Made by a program: the position numbers and the translations under genes. Shown here piece by piece: positions 24,839 through 33,527 of a DNA stretch of 50,714 bases. A model generated the notes under the pieces. That model was given only the letters and a program-made list of their open reading frames with translations. It searched no databases and was not told the origin of the DNA. Each line of letters starts with the position of its first letter. Position 1 is the first letter of the stretch. The DNA is from Tannerellaceae bacterium (GTDB lineage Bacteria > Bacteroidota > Bacteroidia > Bacteroidales > Tannerellaceae), in NCBI GenBank assembly GCA_031259845.1, contig JAIRKZ010000054.1, positions 1-50,714 on the forward strand, in the 5' to 3' direction.

Positions 24839-26527
24839 TTACCAGAAATAGATATAGAAGGCTGCCGTTATGCCGAGGATGATGCAGGTGTGGATAACGT
24901 CCCAGCGGTTCCAGCTTGCACGGGTGGCGGCTTTTTGGCTGTCTGTGGCCGTTCCGAAGACTAATCCCTGTATCTTTTCTGCCGCGGGGGCCTGGGTGAA
25001 GAGGCTGACTGCAACGACCACAAGGAGGCAGAACAGGAACATCCAGCCGCAGAAGAAGAGCCAGTTCAAATCGTAAAACAGCGACTTGAACAGGGAACCG
25101 GGAGCGTTTGCCACATTACTGTAATAGACGTTTGCCGCCAAACGGGTTAAGCCGATAGCCATGCCGCTTATCAGTCCCCACATGCCGCCCTGGGCAGAGG
25201 TGCGTTTCCAGCAGATGCCCAGCAGGAAGGCGGCGGCGATGCCCGGAGCCAGTACAGACTGCACGTCTTGCAGGTAGGCGTAGAGCACACTGCCTACGCT
25301 GCGCATAACAGGAATCCAGAGGATACCCAATACAACAATTGCAACCGTAGCGCCCTGCCCGATGCGAACAAGGCTTTTCTCGGACGTATCCGGACGGAAG
25401 CGTTTATAGAAATCAATCGTAAACAGCATGGCCGACGAGTTGAACAGCGAAGCCAGCGAACTCATCAATGCGGCTAATATACCACAGACCACCAGCCCCT
25501 TTACGCCCGCCGGGAGCAGTTTGGCTACCAGCGTGGGGAAGGCGGCGTCGGCATTATGCGCGCCACCGGCCAGGAGGGGGAGGAAGCCGCCGTCGGGCAA
25601 TGTCTTTTGATGGAGCGCAAAGGCTATCATACCGGGTATCAGGAAGAGGAACACCGGCAGGAGCTTCAGGTAAGCGCCCAGGATGGTTCCCCTCCGGCTT
25701 TGGCGCTCATTCTTGCCGGATAATGCGCGCTGTACGATGTACTGGTCTGTACACCAATACCAGAAGCCTATGATGGACGAGCCTGTCAGGGCGCCCAGCC
25801 AGGGGAAGTTGGCGTCTCTGTTGCTGCGGATAAGGTTGTTCATCGTATCGCCGTATTCGTTTACGGTTACGCCGCCGCAGATACGGATCATTTCATCCCA
25901 TCCCCCCAGTTCTTTCAAGCCGAGGACGAGGATGACGAGCGAACCGAAAAGAAGGATGGGCGTTTGAAGCACGGAGGTGTACAGGACAGACTTCATGCCG
26001 CCTACTACCGTATAAACGGCCGTGAGCAATACCAGCCCGATGGCGGCTATCCAGAAAAAGTCTATCCCCCAGAGCTCTTCGATACCGAAGACTTGCTGGA
26101 ATACCAGGCCGCCGGCATATACGGTGACGGCTACTTTGGTAAGCACATAGCTGACGAGCGAGATGACGGACAGGATGGTGCGCGACTGCTTGTTGTAACG
26201 CCGTTCGAGAAATTCGGGCATCGTGTACACCATGCTCCGCGAATAGAAGGGCACGAACACCCAGCCGAGAATCAGCACCATCCAGCCCTGGATTTCCCAG
26301 TGGGCCATGGCCATACCGCTTGAGGCGCCCGCTCCGGCGAGGCCTATCAGGTGTTCGGAACCGATATTGGAGGCGAAGATGGAGGCGCCTATCGCTATCC
26401 ACGTAGCGTCTCGCCCTCCGAGGAAATAATCGGCGGAGCTGTCTTGCTTTTGTTTAAGCACCCATACGATGACGCCGATAAGGGTAAGGGCAAACAGCCC
26501 GATTACGATGAAGTCTAATGTTTGCAT
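24839..26527 (-). CDS. Sodium:solute symporter (SSS family, SGLT-like)
   Basis: 562 residues with about 14 membrane helices. The start 'MQTLDFIVIGLFALTLIGV' enters helix 1 at once. 'SSADYFLGGRDATWIAIGASIFASNIGSEHLIGLAG' is the SGLT-type signature, covering the first helices of the LeuT-like core, and 'YTMPEFLERRYNKQSR' is also conserved. It imports a sugar with sodium. It lies between transketolase (15 nt upstream) and the GH2 enzyme, so galactose or L-arabinose is the likely cargo. Which of the two it carries cannot be read from the sequence, since the cluster also encodes an FHS permease. Confidence 0.92.
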   Translation of the reverse strand: MQTLDFIVIGLFALTLIGVIVWVLKQKQDSSADYFLGGRDATWIAIGASIFASNIGSEHLIGLAGAGASSGMAMAHWEIQGWMVLILGWVFVPFYSRSMVYTMPEFLERRYNKQSRTILSVISLVSYVLTKVAVTVYAGGLVFQQVFGIEELWGIDFFWIAAIGLVLLTAVYTVVGGMKSVLYTSVLQTPILLFGSLVILVLGLKELGGWDEMIRICGGVTVNEYGDTMNNLIRSNRDANFPWLGALTGSSIIGFWYWCTDQYIVQRALSGKNERQSRRGTILGAYLKLLPVFLFLIPGMIAFALHQKTLPDGGFLPLLAGGAHNADAAFPTLVAKLLPAGVKGLVVCGILAALMSSLASLFNSSAMLFTIDFYKRFRPDTSEKSLVRIGQGATVAIVVLGILWIPVMRSVGSVLYAYLQDVQSVLAPGIAAAFLLGICWKRTSAQGGMWGLISGMAIGLTRLAANVYYSNVANAPGSLFKSLFYDLNWLFFCGWMFLFCLLVVVAVSLFTQAPAAEKIQGLVFGTATDSQKAATRASWNRWDVIHTCIILGITAAFYIYFW

Positions 26528-26542
26528 TGCGTTGTATGTGTT

Positions 26543-28588
26543 TTAGGGTATTTGCGGGGGCCAGGCCAGGTAGTCTTTTACTTGTTGATATACATGCCCG
26601 GCGGTGAAGCCCAGCTTTTCGTCGAGCACCTTGTAGGGGGCTGAGAATCCGAACGACTCAAGGCCCCATACGCGGCCGCTGCTGCCCGTAAGGCCTTGCA
26701 GGGTAACGGGCAAACCGGCCGTGAGGCCGAATATCTTGCTGCCGGGGGGGATAACCGACTCCTGGTATGCCTTGGGCTGCGTGCGAAACAGGCCTTCCGA
26801 GGGGGCGGAGACGATACGTACCTTTATGCCGTCGGCGCGGAGCAGGGCGGCGCTTTCTACCAGCGTGGCCACTTCGGAGCCTGAGGCTACCAGTATTACG
26901 TCCGGGGAGGGGTCTGTCTCTACGATATAGGCGCCTTTTTCCGCCTGGAGGGCTTCATCGTAACGGTTTGCTTCCGAGGGCAGGCTGGCTATATTCTGGC
27001 GCGAGAGTATCAGGCCGGTGGGCGTAGCGGTGTTTTCCATCGCCATCTTCCAGGCTACGGTAGTTTCGTGGGCGTCGGCGGGGCGTAGCGCCAGCATGGA
27101 GTTTCGGCCATGGTGGTTTCGCAGCTTTTCGAGGAGGCGTATCTGGGCTTCCTGTTCTACGGGTTCGTGGGTGGGGCCGTCTTCTCCTACGCGGAAGGCG
27201 TCGTGCGTCCAGATGAACTTCACGGGGAGTTCCATCAGGGCGGCCATGCGTATGGCAGGCTTCATATAGTCTGAGAATACAAAGAATGTTCCGCAGGCGG
27301 CTATTACGCCTCCGTGCAGGGCCATGCCGGTACAGAGGGCGGCCATGGTGAGTTCGGATACGCCGGCCTGGAAGAAGGCGCCGCTAAAATCGCCCCTGGC
27401 AAAGGCATGCGTCTTTTTGAGGAAGCCGTCTGTCTTGTCTGAGTTGGAAAGGTCGGCCGAGGCGCATATCATGTTTTCCACTTGCGTGGCCAGGGCGGCC
27501 AGTACCGTTGCCGATGCGGCGCGCGTGGCCTGTCCGGGTTTCTGCACGATGGCTTTCCAGTCTACGGCGGGGGCTGTGCCGGCAAACCATTGCTTCATCT
27601 TGCCGGCCTGTCCGGGATTGGCTTCTGCCCAGGCTTGCCTCCCGGCTTGGCGGGCGGCCACGATGGCTTCCAGCTCCCTGGTTCGCCGGGCATAGAGGGA
27701 GGCTGCTTCGGGGAAGATGCGGAAGGGGCAGGAGGGGTCGCCTCCCAGGGCTTTGACGGTTTCTTCATACGAGGCTCCGGCGGCGGATAGCGGCTGGCCG
27801 TGGGTAGATACCTGGTCTTCAAAGGAGCTTCCGGCGGCGGTTACGGCTCCTTTGCCCATCACGGTGTGGCCGATGATGAGGGTGGGGCGGGCGCACTCGG
27901 CTTTGGCCTGGCGGAGGGCGGCGCGTATCTGGCTTACGTCGTTCCCGTCAATGTCTATTACTTTCCAGCCCCATGCTTCGTATTTGCGGGCTACGTTTTC
28001 GGTAGATACTTCTTCTACTTTGGTGGATAGCTGTATGTTGTTGGAGTCGTAGAACATGATGAGGTTGTCCAGGCCCAATGCGCCGGCTGTGCGCCCGGCT
28101 CCCTGGGAGATTTCTTCCTGGATGCCTCCGTCTGAAATATAGGCGTAGATGGTTTGATTCATCTGTTCGCCCAGGCGGGCTTTGAGGAATTTGGCTGCCA
28201 TGGCTGCTCCCACGGCGTAGGTATGCCCTTGCCCCAGGGGGCCTGAGGTGTTTTCTACGCCTCGGCGGAGGTCTCTTTCCGGATGTCCGGGCGTGGGGCT
28301 TCCCCATTGGCGGAAGCGGGAGAGTTCGTCCATCGTATACTTGCCATAGAGGGAGAGGACGGCGTAGAGCATGGCCGACATGTGGCCGGGGTCTTGAAAA
28401 TAGCGGTCGCGCCCTTCCCATTCGGGATTGTGGGGGTCGAACTCCAGAAACTCCGCGTATAGCACATTGATAAAGTCTGCGCCGCCCATCGCGCCGCCCG
28501 GATGGCCGGAGTTTGCCTTTTCTACCATAGCGGCCGAGAGTATGCGGATATTGTCGGCCGCTTTATTCATTACATTCGTATCATTCAT
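26543..28588 (-). CDS. tkt: Transketolase
   Basis: 681 residues, the usual length. The thiamine-diphosphate motif region reads 'YISDGGIQEEISQGAGRTAG', the N-terminal 'VEKANSGHPGGAMGGADF' holds the conserved substrate-binding His, and 'IWTHDAFRVGEDGPTHEPVEQ' holds the transketolase signature. It transfers two-carbon units between ketose and aldose phosphates and so processes the xylulose-5-phosphate made by AraA, AraB and AraD. Its place directly after araB supports a dedicated arabinose role; a second housekeeping copy may exist elsewhere. A -7 box lies about 28 nt upstream, so it may also have its own promoter. Confidence 0.95.
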   Translation of the reverse strand: MNDTNVMNKAADNIRILSAAMVEKANSGHPGGAMGGADFINVLYAEFLEFDPHNPEWEGRDRYFQDPGHMSAMLYAVLSLYGKYTMDELSRFRQWGSPTPGHPERDLRRGVENTSGPLGQGHTYAVGAAMAAKFLKARLGEQMNQTIYAYISDGGIQEEISQGAGRTAGALGLDNLIMFYDSNNIQLSTKVEEVSTENVARKYEAWGWKVIDIDGNDVSQIRAALRQAKAECARPTLIIGHTVMGKGAVTAAGSSFEDQVSTHGQPLSAAGASYEETVKALGGDPSCPFRIFPEAASLYARRTRELEAIVAARQAGRQAWAEANPGQAGKMKQWFAGTAPAVDWKAIVQKPGQATRAASATVLAALATQVENMICASADLSNSDKTDGFLKKTHAFARGDFSGAFFQAGVSELTMAALCTGMALHGGVIAACGTFFVFSDYMKPAIRMAALMELPVKFIWTHDAFRVGEDGPTHEPVEQEAQIRLLEKLRNHHGRNSMLALRPADAHETTVAWKMAMENTATPTGLILSRQNIASLPSEANRYDEALQAEKGAYIVETDPSPDVILVASGSEVATLVESAALLRADGIKVRIVSAPSEGLFRTQPKAYQESVIPPGSKIFGLTAGLPVTLQGLTGSSGRVWGLESFGFSAPYKVLDEKLGFTAGHVYQQVKDYLAWPPQIP

Positions 28589-28615
28589 CTTTAAATCGTT
28601 TTTAAGTTAGGGGAG

Positions 28616-28623
28616 CAAATATA
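28616..28623 (-). promoter_or_regulatory. -7 box TATATTTG for transketolase
   Basis: The minus strand reads TATATTTG, fitting TAnnTTTG, 27 nt before the tkt start codon. The -33 position falls inside the 23-bp repeat array and shows no TTTG, so activity is uncertain. Confidence 0.4.
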
Positions 28624-28636
28624 GTGATTATTTTGG

Positions 28637-28774
28637 TCTCGACCGAGCGAGCCCCGGCGTCTCGATCGAGCGAGCCCCGACGTTGCGATCGAGCGAGCCC
28701 CGACGTTGCGATCGAGCGAGCCCCGACGTTGCGATCGAGCGAGCCTCGGCGTCTCGACTGAACGGGCCCCGTCT
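28637..28774. repeat. 23-bp tandem repeat, six units
   Basis: Units start at 28637, 28660, 28683, 28706, 28729 and 28752. The consensus is (TC/T)TGCGATCGAGCGAGCCCC-GACG, and units 3 and 4 are identical. The two outer units on each side carry TCTCGA in place of TTGCGA, and the last is degenerate (GACTGAACGGGCC). The array fills the 202-nt gap between araB and tkt. The period is not a multiple of three, so the Arg/Ser-rich open frame across it is not a gene. Each unit contains CGATCG or CGACCG. Confidence 0.92.
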
Positions 28775-28790
28775 TTCTGATTGCCCCCTC

Positions 28791-30461
28791 CTATAATTCA
28801 TGTTCGGTGAAGGCTCCCAGGCGGCTATATTTTTCATACAGCAGGCGGTAGGCCTGATGGTTGCCGGGGTGTGGCGTATATTCTTTGGCGAAGCCTTGCC
28901 CCATCTTTTGCTGCGCCTCTTCTACATTAGTATATATACCGGCGGCTACGGCGGCAAACATGGAGGCTCCAAAGGCGCATGCCTGCTCGCTCTTGCCCAC
29001 CTTAACGGGCATGCCGAGCACATCGGCCATTACCTGCATCACGAAGGGCGACTTGAGCGCGATGCCGCCAATGCCCGTTACGCTGTCTATCCGCATCCCG
29101 GCCGAGAGGAAGCGGTCTACAATCGCTTTCGAGCCATACGCCGTGGCCTCTACCAGCGCCCGGAAAATGAGCGGCGCCGAACTGCCCAGGTTCAGCCCCG
29201 CAATCGTGCCCTTCACCAACTGGTTTGCATCGGGCGTACGCCGTCCGTTCATCCAGTCTACCGCCAGAACGGCGCTTTCAGACACCGGTACTTTGGCCGC
29301 TTCTTCCGATAGCAGGGGGATAATCCCGTTGCTTATCTCGCGGATGAGCTTGTCTTTTACTTCTTTACCGGCCAGGGGGCTTTGGGCGAGAATCGTTTCA
29401 ACCGGCCACATCAGTACCCGCTTGAACCAGGCGTAAATATCGCCAAAGCCCGATTGCCCGGCCTCAAGGCCTGTCATCCCCGGAATAACCGATCCGTCTA
29501 CCTGTCCGCAAATCCCCGGAATCAGCCTGTCTCCTATCTCATCGTAAGAGACGGCCATTATATCGCAGGTAGAGGTGCCGATTACACGCACAAAGGTGTG
29601 CGGCCTGATGCCCGCGCCTACGGCCCCTATATGGCAATCGAAAGCGCCTGCGGCTACGGCTACACCCGTGTGAAGGCCCAGGCGCGAAGCCCATTCTTCC
29701 GTAAGATACCCTACGCGCGTATCGCTCGTGTAAGTCTGTTCATAGAGATGGCTGCGGAAGCCGGCCAGGAGTGGCTCTACAGCAGCGAGGAAGGCTTCGG
29801 AAGGCAGCCCGCCCCACTTCTCGTGCCACATGGCCTTATGTCCGGCGGCGCAGCGGCTGCGGTATACGGCTTCGGGCTTCGTATTGCCGGTAAGCAGGGC
29901 GGGCATCCAGTCGCAATGCTCAATCCAGGCGTATGCCGCCCGGCGAACGCTCTCATCCGCCCTGAGTACGTGCGCCATCTTGGCCCATACCCATTCCGAA
30001 GAATAAACGCCGCCTTCGTAAGCCGTGTAATCCGTTTCCCAGCGCCGTGCCAGGGCATTGATTTCGGCAGCTTCGCGGATGGCGGTATGGTCTTTCCAGA
30101 GAACAAACATGGCGTTGGGATTCTCTTCAAAGCCGGGAAGCAGCGCCAGGGGAGTCCCCTCCCTGTCCGTAAGTACGGGCGTGCTTCCGGTGGTATCAAA
30201 AGCCATGCCCGCCACCTTTGCGGCCGTCCCTCTTGGGCATGCCTGCAGCGCTTCCCTTACGCAGTCGGTTAAAGCCTCCGTATAATCGAGCGGGTGCTGG
30301 CGGTAGCGGTTCTCTTTTTCATCGCAATACCTGCCAGCCTGCCAGCGGGGGTAATAGCTTACTGCCGAAGCAATCTCTTCGCCCGTGAAAGCATTGGCCA
30401 CTACGGCCCGGCAAGAGTCTGTGCCATAGTCTAAACCGATTACAAATTTATCGTCCATCAC
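28791..30461 (-). CDS. araB: Ribulokinase
   Basis: 556 residues, FGGY carbohydrate kinase. The N-terminal phosphate-binding motif 'VIGLDYGTDSCRAVVANAFTGE' and the C-terminal 'VTGIGGIALKSPFVMQVMADVLG' define the two ATPase-fold lobes, and 'GAFDCHIGAVGAGI' lies at the sugar site. It phosphorylates L-ribulose to L-ribulose-5-phosphate in the cytoplasm. It starts 8 nt after the araA stop, so the two are in one operon. Its length is close to bacterial AraB (about 560), which favours AraB over xylulokinase (about 490). Confidence 0.95.
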   Translation of the reverse strand: MMDDKFVIGLDYGTDSCRAVVANAFTGEEIASAVSYYPRWQAGRYCDEKENRYRQHPLDYTEALTDCVREALQACPRGTAAKVAGMAFDTTGSTPVLTDREGTPLALLPGFEENPNAMFVLWKDHTAIREAAEINALARRWETDYTAYEGGVYSSEWVWAKMAHVLRADESVRRAAYAWIEHCDWMPALLTGNTKPEAVYRSRCAAGHKAMWHEKWGGLPSEAFLAAVEPLLAGFRSHLYEQTYTSDTRVGYLTEEWASRLGLHTGVAVAAGAFDCHIGAVGAGIRPHTFVRVIGTSTCDIMAVSYDEIGDRLIPGICGQVDGSVIPGMTGLEAGQSGFGDIYAWFKRVLMWPVETILAQSPLAGKEVKDKLIREISNGIIPLLSEEAAKVPVSESAVLAVDWMNGRRTPDANQLVKGTIAGLNLGSSAPLIFRALVEATAYGSKAIVDRFLSAGMRIDSVTGIGGIALKSPFVMQVMADVLGMPVKVGKSEQACAFGASMFAAVAAGIYTNVEEAQQKMGQGFAKEYTPHPGNHQAYRLLYEKYSRLGAFTEHEL

Positions 30462-30469
30462 TCCTCCTC

Positions 30470-31990
30470 CTATGCCTCCAATGCGCGGTTCAACATATAA
30501 TAAAGGTCGTTATAGCGCAGCTCCCTCTTGAAGCCGCCAATCGTTGTATCCTTATTGATACAGAGCAGTTCAATGCCGGCTATATCTGCATAGTCTTCCA
30601 TATATTCGGCGGTGAGGGCATACGAGAAAGCCGTGTGATGCGTCCCCCCTGCCAGTATCCAGGCGGCAGCCCCGGTTTCGAGGTTGGGCTGCGGAATCCA
30701 CAAGGCGCTGGCCACCGGTAGCCTGGGCATGGGAGCCGGCTGGGCAATTACCTCTACATCGTTCACAATCATGCGGAAGCGGTTGCCCATATCTACAATC
30801 GTGGCGGCAACGCCCGTTCCCTGGTGCGCCGTAAATATCAAACGGGCAGGCGCGGCCTTTCCGCCGATACCTAAGGGGAAGACGTCCAGGCGTGGCTGCC
30901 CGCCGGCAATCAAGGGGCAGACTTCCAGCATGTGCGCCTGAAGAATGGCGCTCTTCCCGCCGTCGAAGTGGCAGGTATAATCTTCAAGGAAAGAGCAGCC
31001 TCCGGGAAGCCCCTGGCTCATATACCAAAAGGTGCGGCAGAGAGCGGCCGTTTTCCAGTCGCCTTCGGCCCCGAATCCGTAGCCTTCGGCCATCAACCGC
31101 TGGCAAGCCAGGCCGGGCAATTGATTTAAGCCATGCAGCGCGTCGAAGTTGGTGGTGAACGCCTTGGCGTTTTTGTCTTTCAGGAAACGGCGTAGCGCTA
31201 CCTCCTCGCGGGCTGCTTCGCGTACCTGGCTGTAACAGGCGCCTCCTTTGCGGCAGCTGCCGGCTATGGCGTATTCCTTTTCGTAGGCAGCCGTCATATC
31301 GTCTATATCGGCCTCCGTTACGTTATCCTGATAAGCGGCCAGGTCGCCTACCGGGAAATAATCTACATGATAGCCCAGGCGGAGTTCGGCTTCCACCTTA
31401 TCGCCGTCTGTTACGGCTACGTTGTTCATCTGGTCGCCAAAGCGGATGATACGCATGCCCTGAGCGTCTGCCCATGCTGCCGCTACGCGCATCCATACAG
31501 CGATTCGTTCCTGCACGTCCGGGTCGCTCCAATGGCCTGCCACTACTTTGCGGTTCTTCCGCATCCGGCTTACGATATGGCCGAACTCCCGGTCGCCGTG
31601 GGCGCTTTGGTTCAGGTTCATAAAGTCCATGTCTATCTCGCCCCATGGAATCTGCCTGTTAAACTGCGTATGAAGGTGAAGCAGGGGTTTCTTATAGTCT
31701 TTCAGCCCATGTATCCACATTTTGGCAGGAGAGAATGTATGCATCCAGGTTATAACGCCCACGCATTTCTGCTCATTCGTAGCAGCGCGGAATACGTCGG
31801 CAATTTCAATAGCGGAATTTACCGTCCCTTTATACACCACCCCTACAGGCAGTTTCCCCGATTCGTTTAATCCTTCCACCATTTCGTTTGAGTGGGCGTC
31901 TACCTTCGCCACCGCGTCGCCCCCATACAGAAGTTGGGCCCCCGTAACGAACCATACTTCCAGGTCTTTAAAGTTCATTTGTTTTGTCAT
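30470..31990 (-). CDS. araA: L-arabinose isomerase
   Basis: 506 residues. 'LEVWFVTGAQLLYGGDA' at the N-terminus and 'MHTFSPAKMWIHGL', 'YGFGAEGDWKTAALCR' and 'GGCSFLEDYTCHF' through the chain are characteristic of AraA; the Glu in 'GAEGDW' and that in 'FLEDYT' are metal-binding positions. It converts L-arabinose to L-ribulose with a divalent metal. The start may be MTKQ at 31990 or MNFK at 31978; the downstream one fits typical AraA N-termini equally well. It begins 15 nt after araD. Confidence 0.96.
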   Translation of the reverse strand: MTKQMNFKDLEVWFVTGAQLLYGGDAVAKVDAHSNEMVEGLNESGKLPVGVVYKGTVNSAIEIADVFRAATNEQKCVGVITWMHTFSPAKMWIHGLKDYKKPLLHLHTQFNRQIPWGEIDMDFMNLNQSAHGDREFGHIVSRMRKNRKVVAGHWSDPDVQERIAVWMRVAAAWADAQGMRIIRFGDQMNNVAVTDGDKVEAELRLGYHVDYFPVGDLAAYQDNVTEADIDDMTAAYEKEYAIAGSCRKGGACYSQVREAAREEVALRRFLKDKNAKAFTTNFDALHGLNQLPGLACQRLMAEGYGFGAEGDWKTAALCRTFWYMSQGLPGGCSFLEDYTCHFDGGKSAILQAHMLEVCPLIAGGQPRLDVFPLGIGGKAAPARLIFTAHQGTGVAATIVDMGNRFRMIVNDVEVIAQPAPMPRLPVASALWIPQPNLETGAAAWILAGGTHHTAFSYALTAEYMEDYADIAGIELLCINKDTTIGGFKRELRYNDLYYMLNRALEA

Positions 31991-32005
31991 TGTGTTACTT
32001 ATTTT

Positions 32006-32686
32006 TTATTGCCCGTAGTAAGCGTTAGCGCCATGCTTACGGGAAAAGTGTTTTTTTATCAGGTATTCATTCATGCAAAGGGCCGGGTTGATGCCGTAAG
32101 AGATATAAGCCATCCTGGCCACCTGCTCCATCACAACGGCATTATGCACAGCCTCGCCGGCATCTTTCCCCCAGGCGAAAGGGCCGTGGTTTCTCACCAA
32201 TACGCCGGGTATGTGTAGCGGGTTAAGGCCGGCAAAGCGTTCTGCTATCACAAGCCCTGTTTCCATTTCGTATTCGCCCTCTATTTCCTGCTGCGTCATG
32301 GCGCGCGTGCAAGGGATAGCGCCGCCGAAATAATCCGCATGCGTAGTGCCGATATTGGGAATATCGCATCCGGCCTGCGCCCACGACGTAGCGTAGGCAG
32401 AGTGTGTATGTACAATCCCGCCGATTGCGGGGAAGGCTTTGTAGAGCGCCAGATGGGTAGGCGTATCGGAAGAGGGCTTCAGGTTCCCCTCCATACGGTT
32501 TCCTTCAAGATTGACCACCACCATGTCGTCCGCCTTCATCGTTTCATAAGAAACGCCCGAAGGCTTTATCACCACCAGGCCTTTCTCGCGGTCGATAGCG
32601 CTTACATTTCCCCAGGTAAAAATAACGAGTCCGTGTTTTACCAAATCCAGGTTAGCTTTGCATACAATGTCTTTCAGTTCTTTCAT
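32006..32686 (-). CDS. araD: L-ribulose-5-phosphate 4-epimerase
   Basis: 226 residues, class II aldolase fold. '[27 protein letters not shown]' forms the phosphate-binding part, and '[18 protein letters not shown]' gives the zinc-binding His-x-His. '[15 protein letters not shown]' and '[14 protein letters not shown]' contain the remaining active-site residues (the third zinc His is in 'RNHG'). It converts L-ribulose-5-phosphate to D-xylulose-5-phosphate, linking to transketolase. First structural gene after araR; the 125-nt gap before it holds a candidate operator. Confidence 0.96.
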   Translation of the reverse strand: MKELKDIVCKANLDLVKHGLVIFTWGNVSAIDREKGLVVIKPSGVSYETMKADDMVVVNLEGNRMEGNLKPSSDTPTHLALYKAFPAIGGIVHTHSAYATSWAQAGCDIPNIGTTHADYFGGAIPCTRAMTQQEIEGEYEMETGLVIAERFAGLNPLHIPGVLVRNHGPFAWGKDAGEAVHNAVVMEQVARMAYISYGINPALCMNEYLIKKHFSRKHGANAYYGQ

Positions 32687-32775
32687 TCATTATGGTTTGT
32701 TGACGATGTTTTAATCAGCTTCTTTATTTTGGTGTAAAGCTAACACGTTATTTCCGTCAACCCATAAGAAAGCGT

Positions 32776-32789
32776 ATGTTATGCAACAT
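32776..32789. promoter_or_regulatory. Candidate AraR operator upstream of araD
   Basis: ATGTT-ATGC-AACAT is a perfect 5-bp inverted repeat with a 4-bp centre, 90-103 nt before araD. The same half-sites with the same spacing occur upstream of galM (37148-37161), and both are followed by GA then an A/T-rich stretch (GAATTAA, GATTTAC). These are the two long gaps at the starts of the galactose and arabinose gene groups. The identity of the regulator is inferred from the adjacent araR gene. Confidence 0.5.
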
Positions 32790-32811
32790 GAATTAATAAG
32801 CTACATTGCGG

Positions 32812-33504
32812 TCAGAGAGAAAAATAGAACCCGTCTTCGAGTCGTTTGTCGTATTTTTCTTTATTAAACATATAGTAAAAGGCGCCCCGCTTGGAACTTT
32901 TCTTGTCTTTTTCATCAAGTTTTTCCAGGATATCCATCGCGTGGAGCTTCTTGCGGAAGTTACGCTTGTCTAAGGGGGCCTGGTAAATGGCTTCGTACAG
33001 CGTTTGTAGTTGAGGAAGGGTGAATTTATCAGGCAGCAGGTTAAAGCCTACCGGGCGGTTGCCTGCTTTACGTTTCAGTTGATACAGCGTATCGTGTACC
33101 ATTTGTTTGTGGTCGAAAATCAGTTCGGGCAGATCGCTTAATTTAGTCCATTTGGCGTCGTATTGCTCCAGTAGATCGGTATTAAAATCATTCATCTTTA
33201 CCAAAGCATAGTAGGCGATGGAGACAACCCGCTCCCCCAAGTCTCGGGTTACGTCTCCATAAGCGCCTACCTCTTCCATAAACAGGTTATCTATCCCTGT
33301 ACATTCGGCCAGTACGCGTGAAGCAGCTTCATTAACACTTTCACTGGGTCTCACAAAGCCTCCCATAAGCGACCATTCTCCCTTTAAAGGATCGAACGTA
33401 CGCTTATGAAGCAATATATTCAGTTCCTTATTATTAAACCCAAGTATAATACAATCTACTGCAACAAAGAACTTCACTTCATTTTGATAAAAAGCGGCTG
33501 GCAT
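32812..33504 (-). CDS. araR: NUDIX-type transcriptional regulator of arabinose use (AraR-like)
   Basis: 230 residues: a NUDIX-like domain (about 10-140) and a C-terminal winged helix-turn-helix (about 150-225, 'FTLPQLQTLYEAIYQ'). The NUDIX box 'GGFVRPSESVNEAASRVLAE' continues CTGI. The catalytic REUXEE core has become RVLAEC, losing two key acidic positions, as expected for a ligand sensor and not a hydrolase. A NUDIX-family L-arabinose regulator is known in Bacteroides, encoded beside araD-araA-araB, and this gene sits in that place. It lies 23 nt after galK, so the galactose genes and the regulator may be cotranscribed. Assignment to arabinose is from context. Confidence 0.85.
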   Translation of the reverse strand: MPAAFYQNEVKFFVAVDCIILGFNNKELNILLHKRTFDPLKGEWSLMGGFVRPSESVNEAASRVLAECTGIDNLFMEEVGAYGDVTRDLGERVVSIAYYALVKMNDFNTDLLEQYDAKWTKLSDLPELIFDHKQMVHDTLYQLKRKAGNRPVGFNLLPDKFTLPQLQTLYEAIYQAPLDKRNFRKKLHAMDILEKLDEKDKKSSKRGAFYYMFNKEKYDKRLEDGFYFSL

Positions 33505-33527
33505 AAAAAGTCTCTTTTTGTTTATTA

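Noticed and set aside
28628-28837. Arg/Ser-rich small protein across the 23-bp repeat
   Set aside because: The repeat period is not a multiple of three, so the frame drifts with each unit, and it overlaps the araB end.
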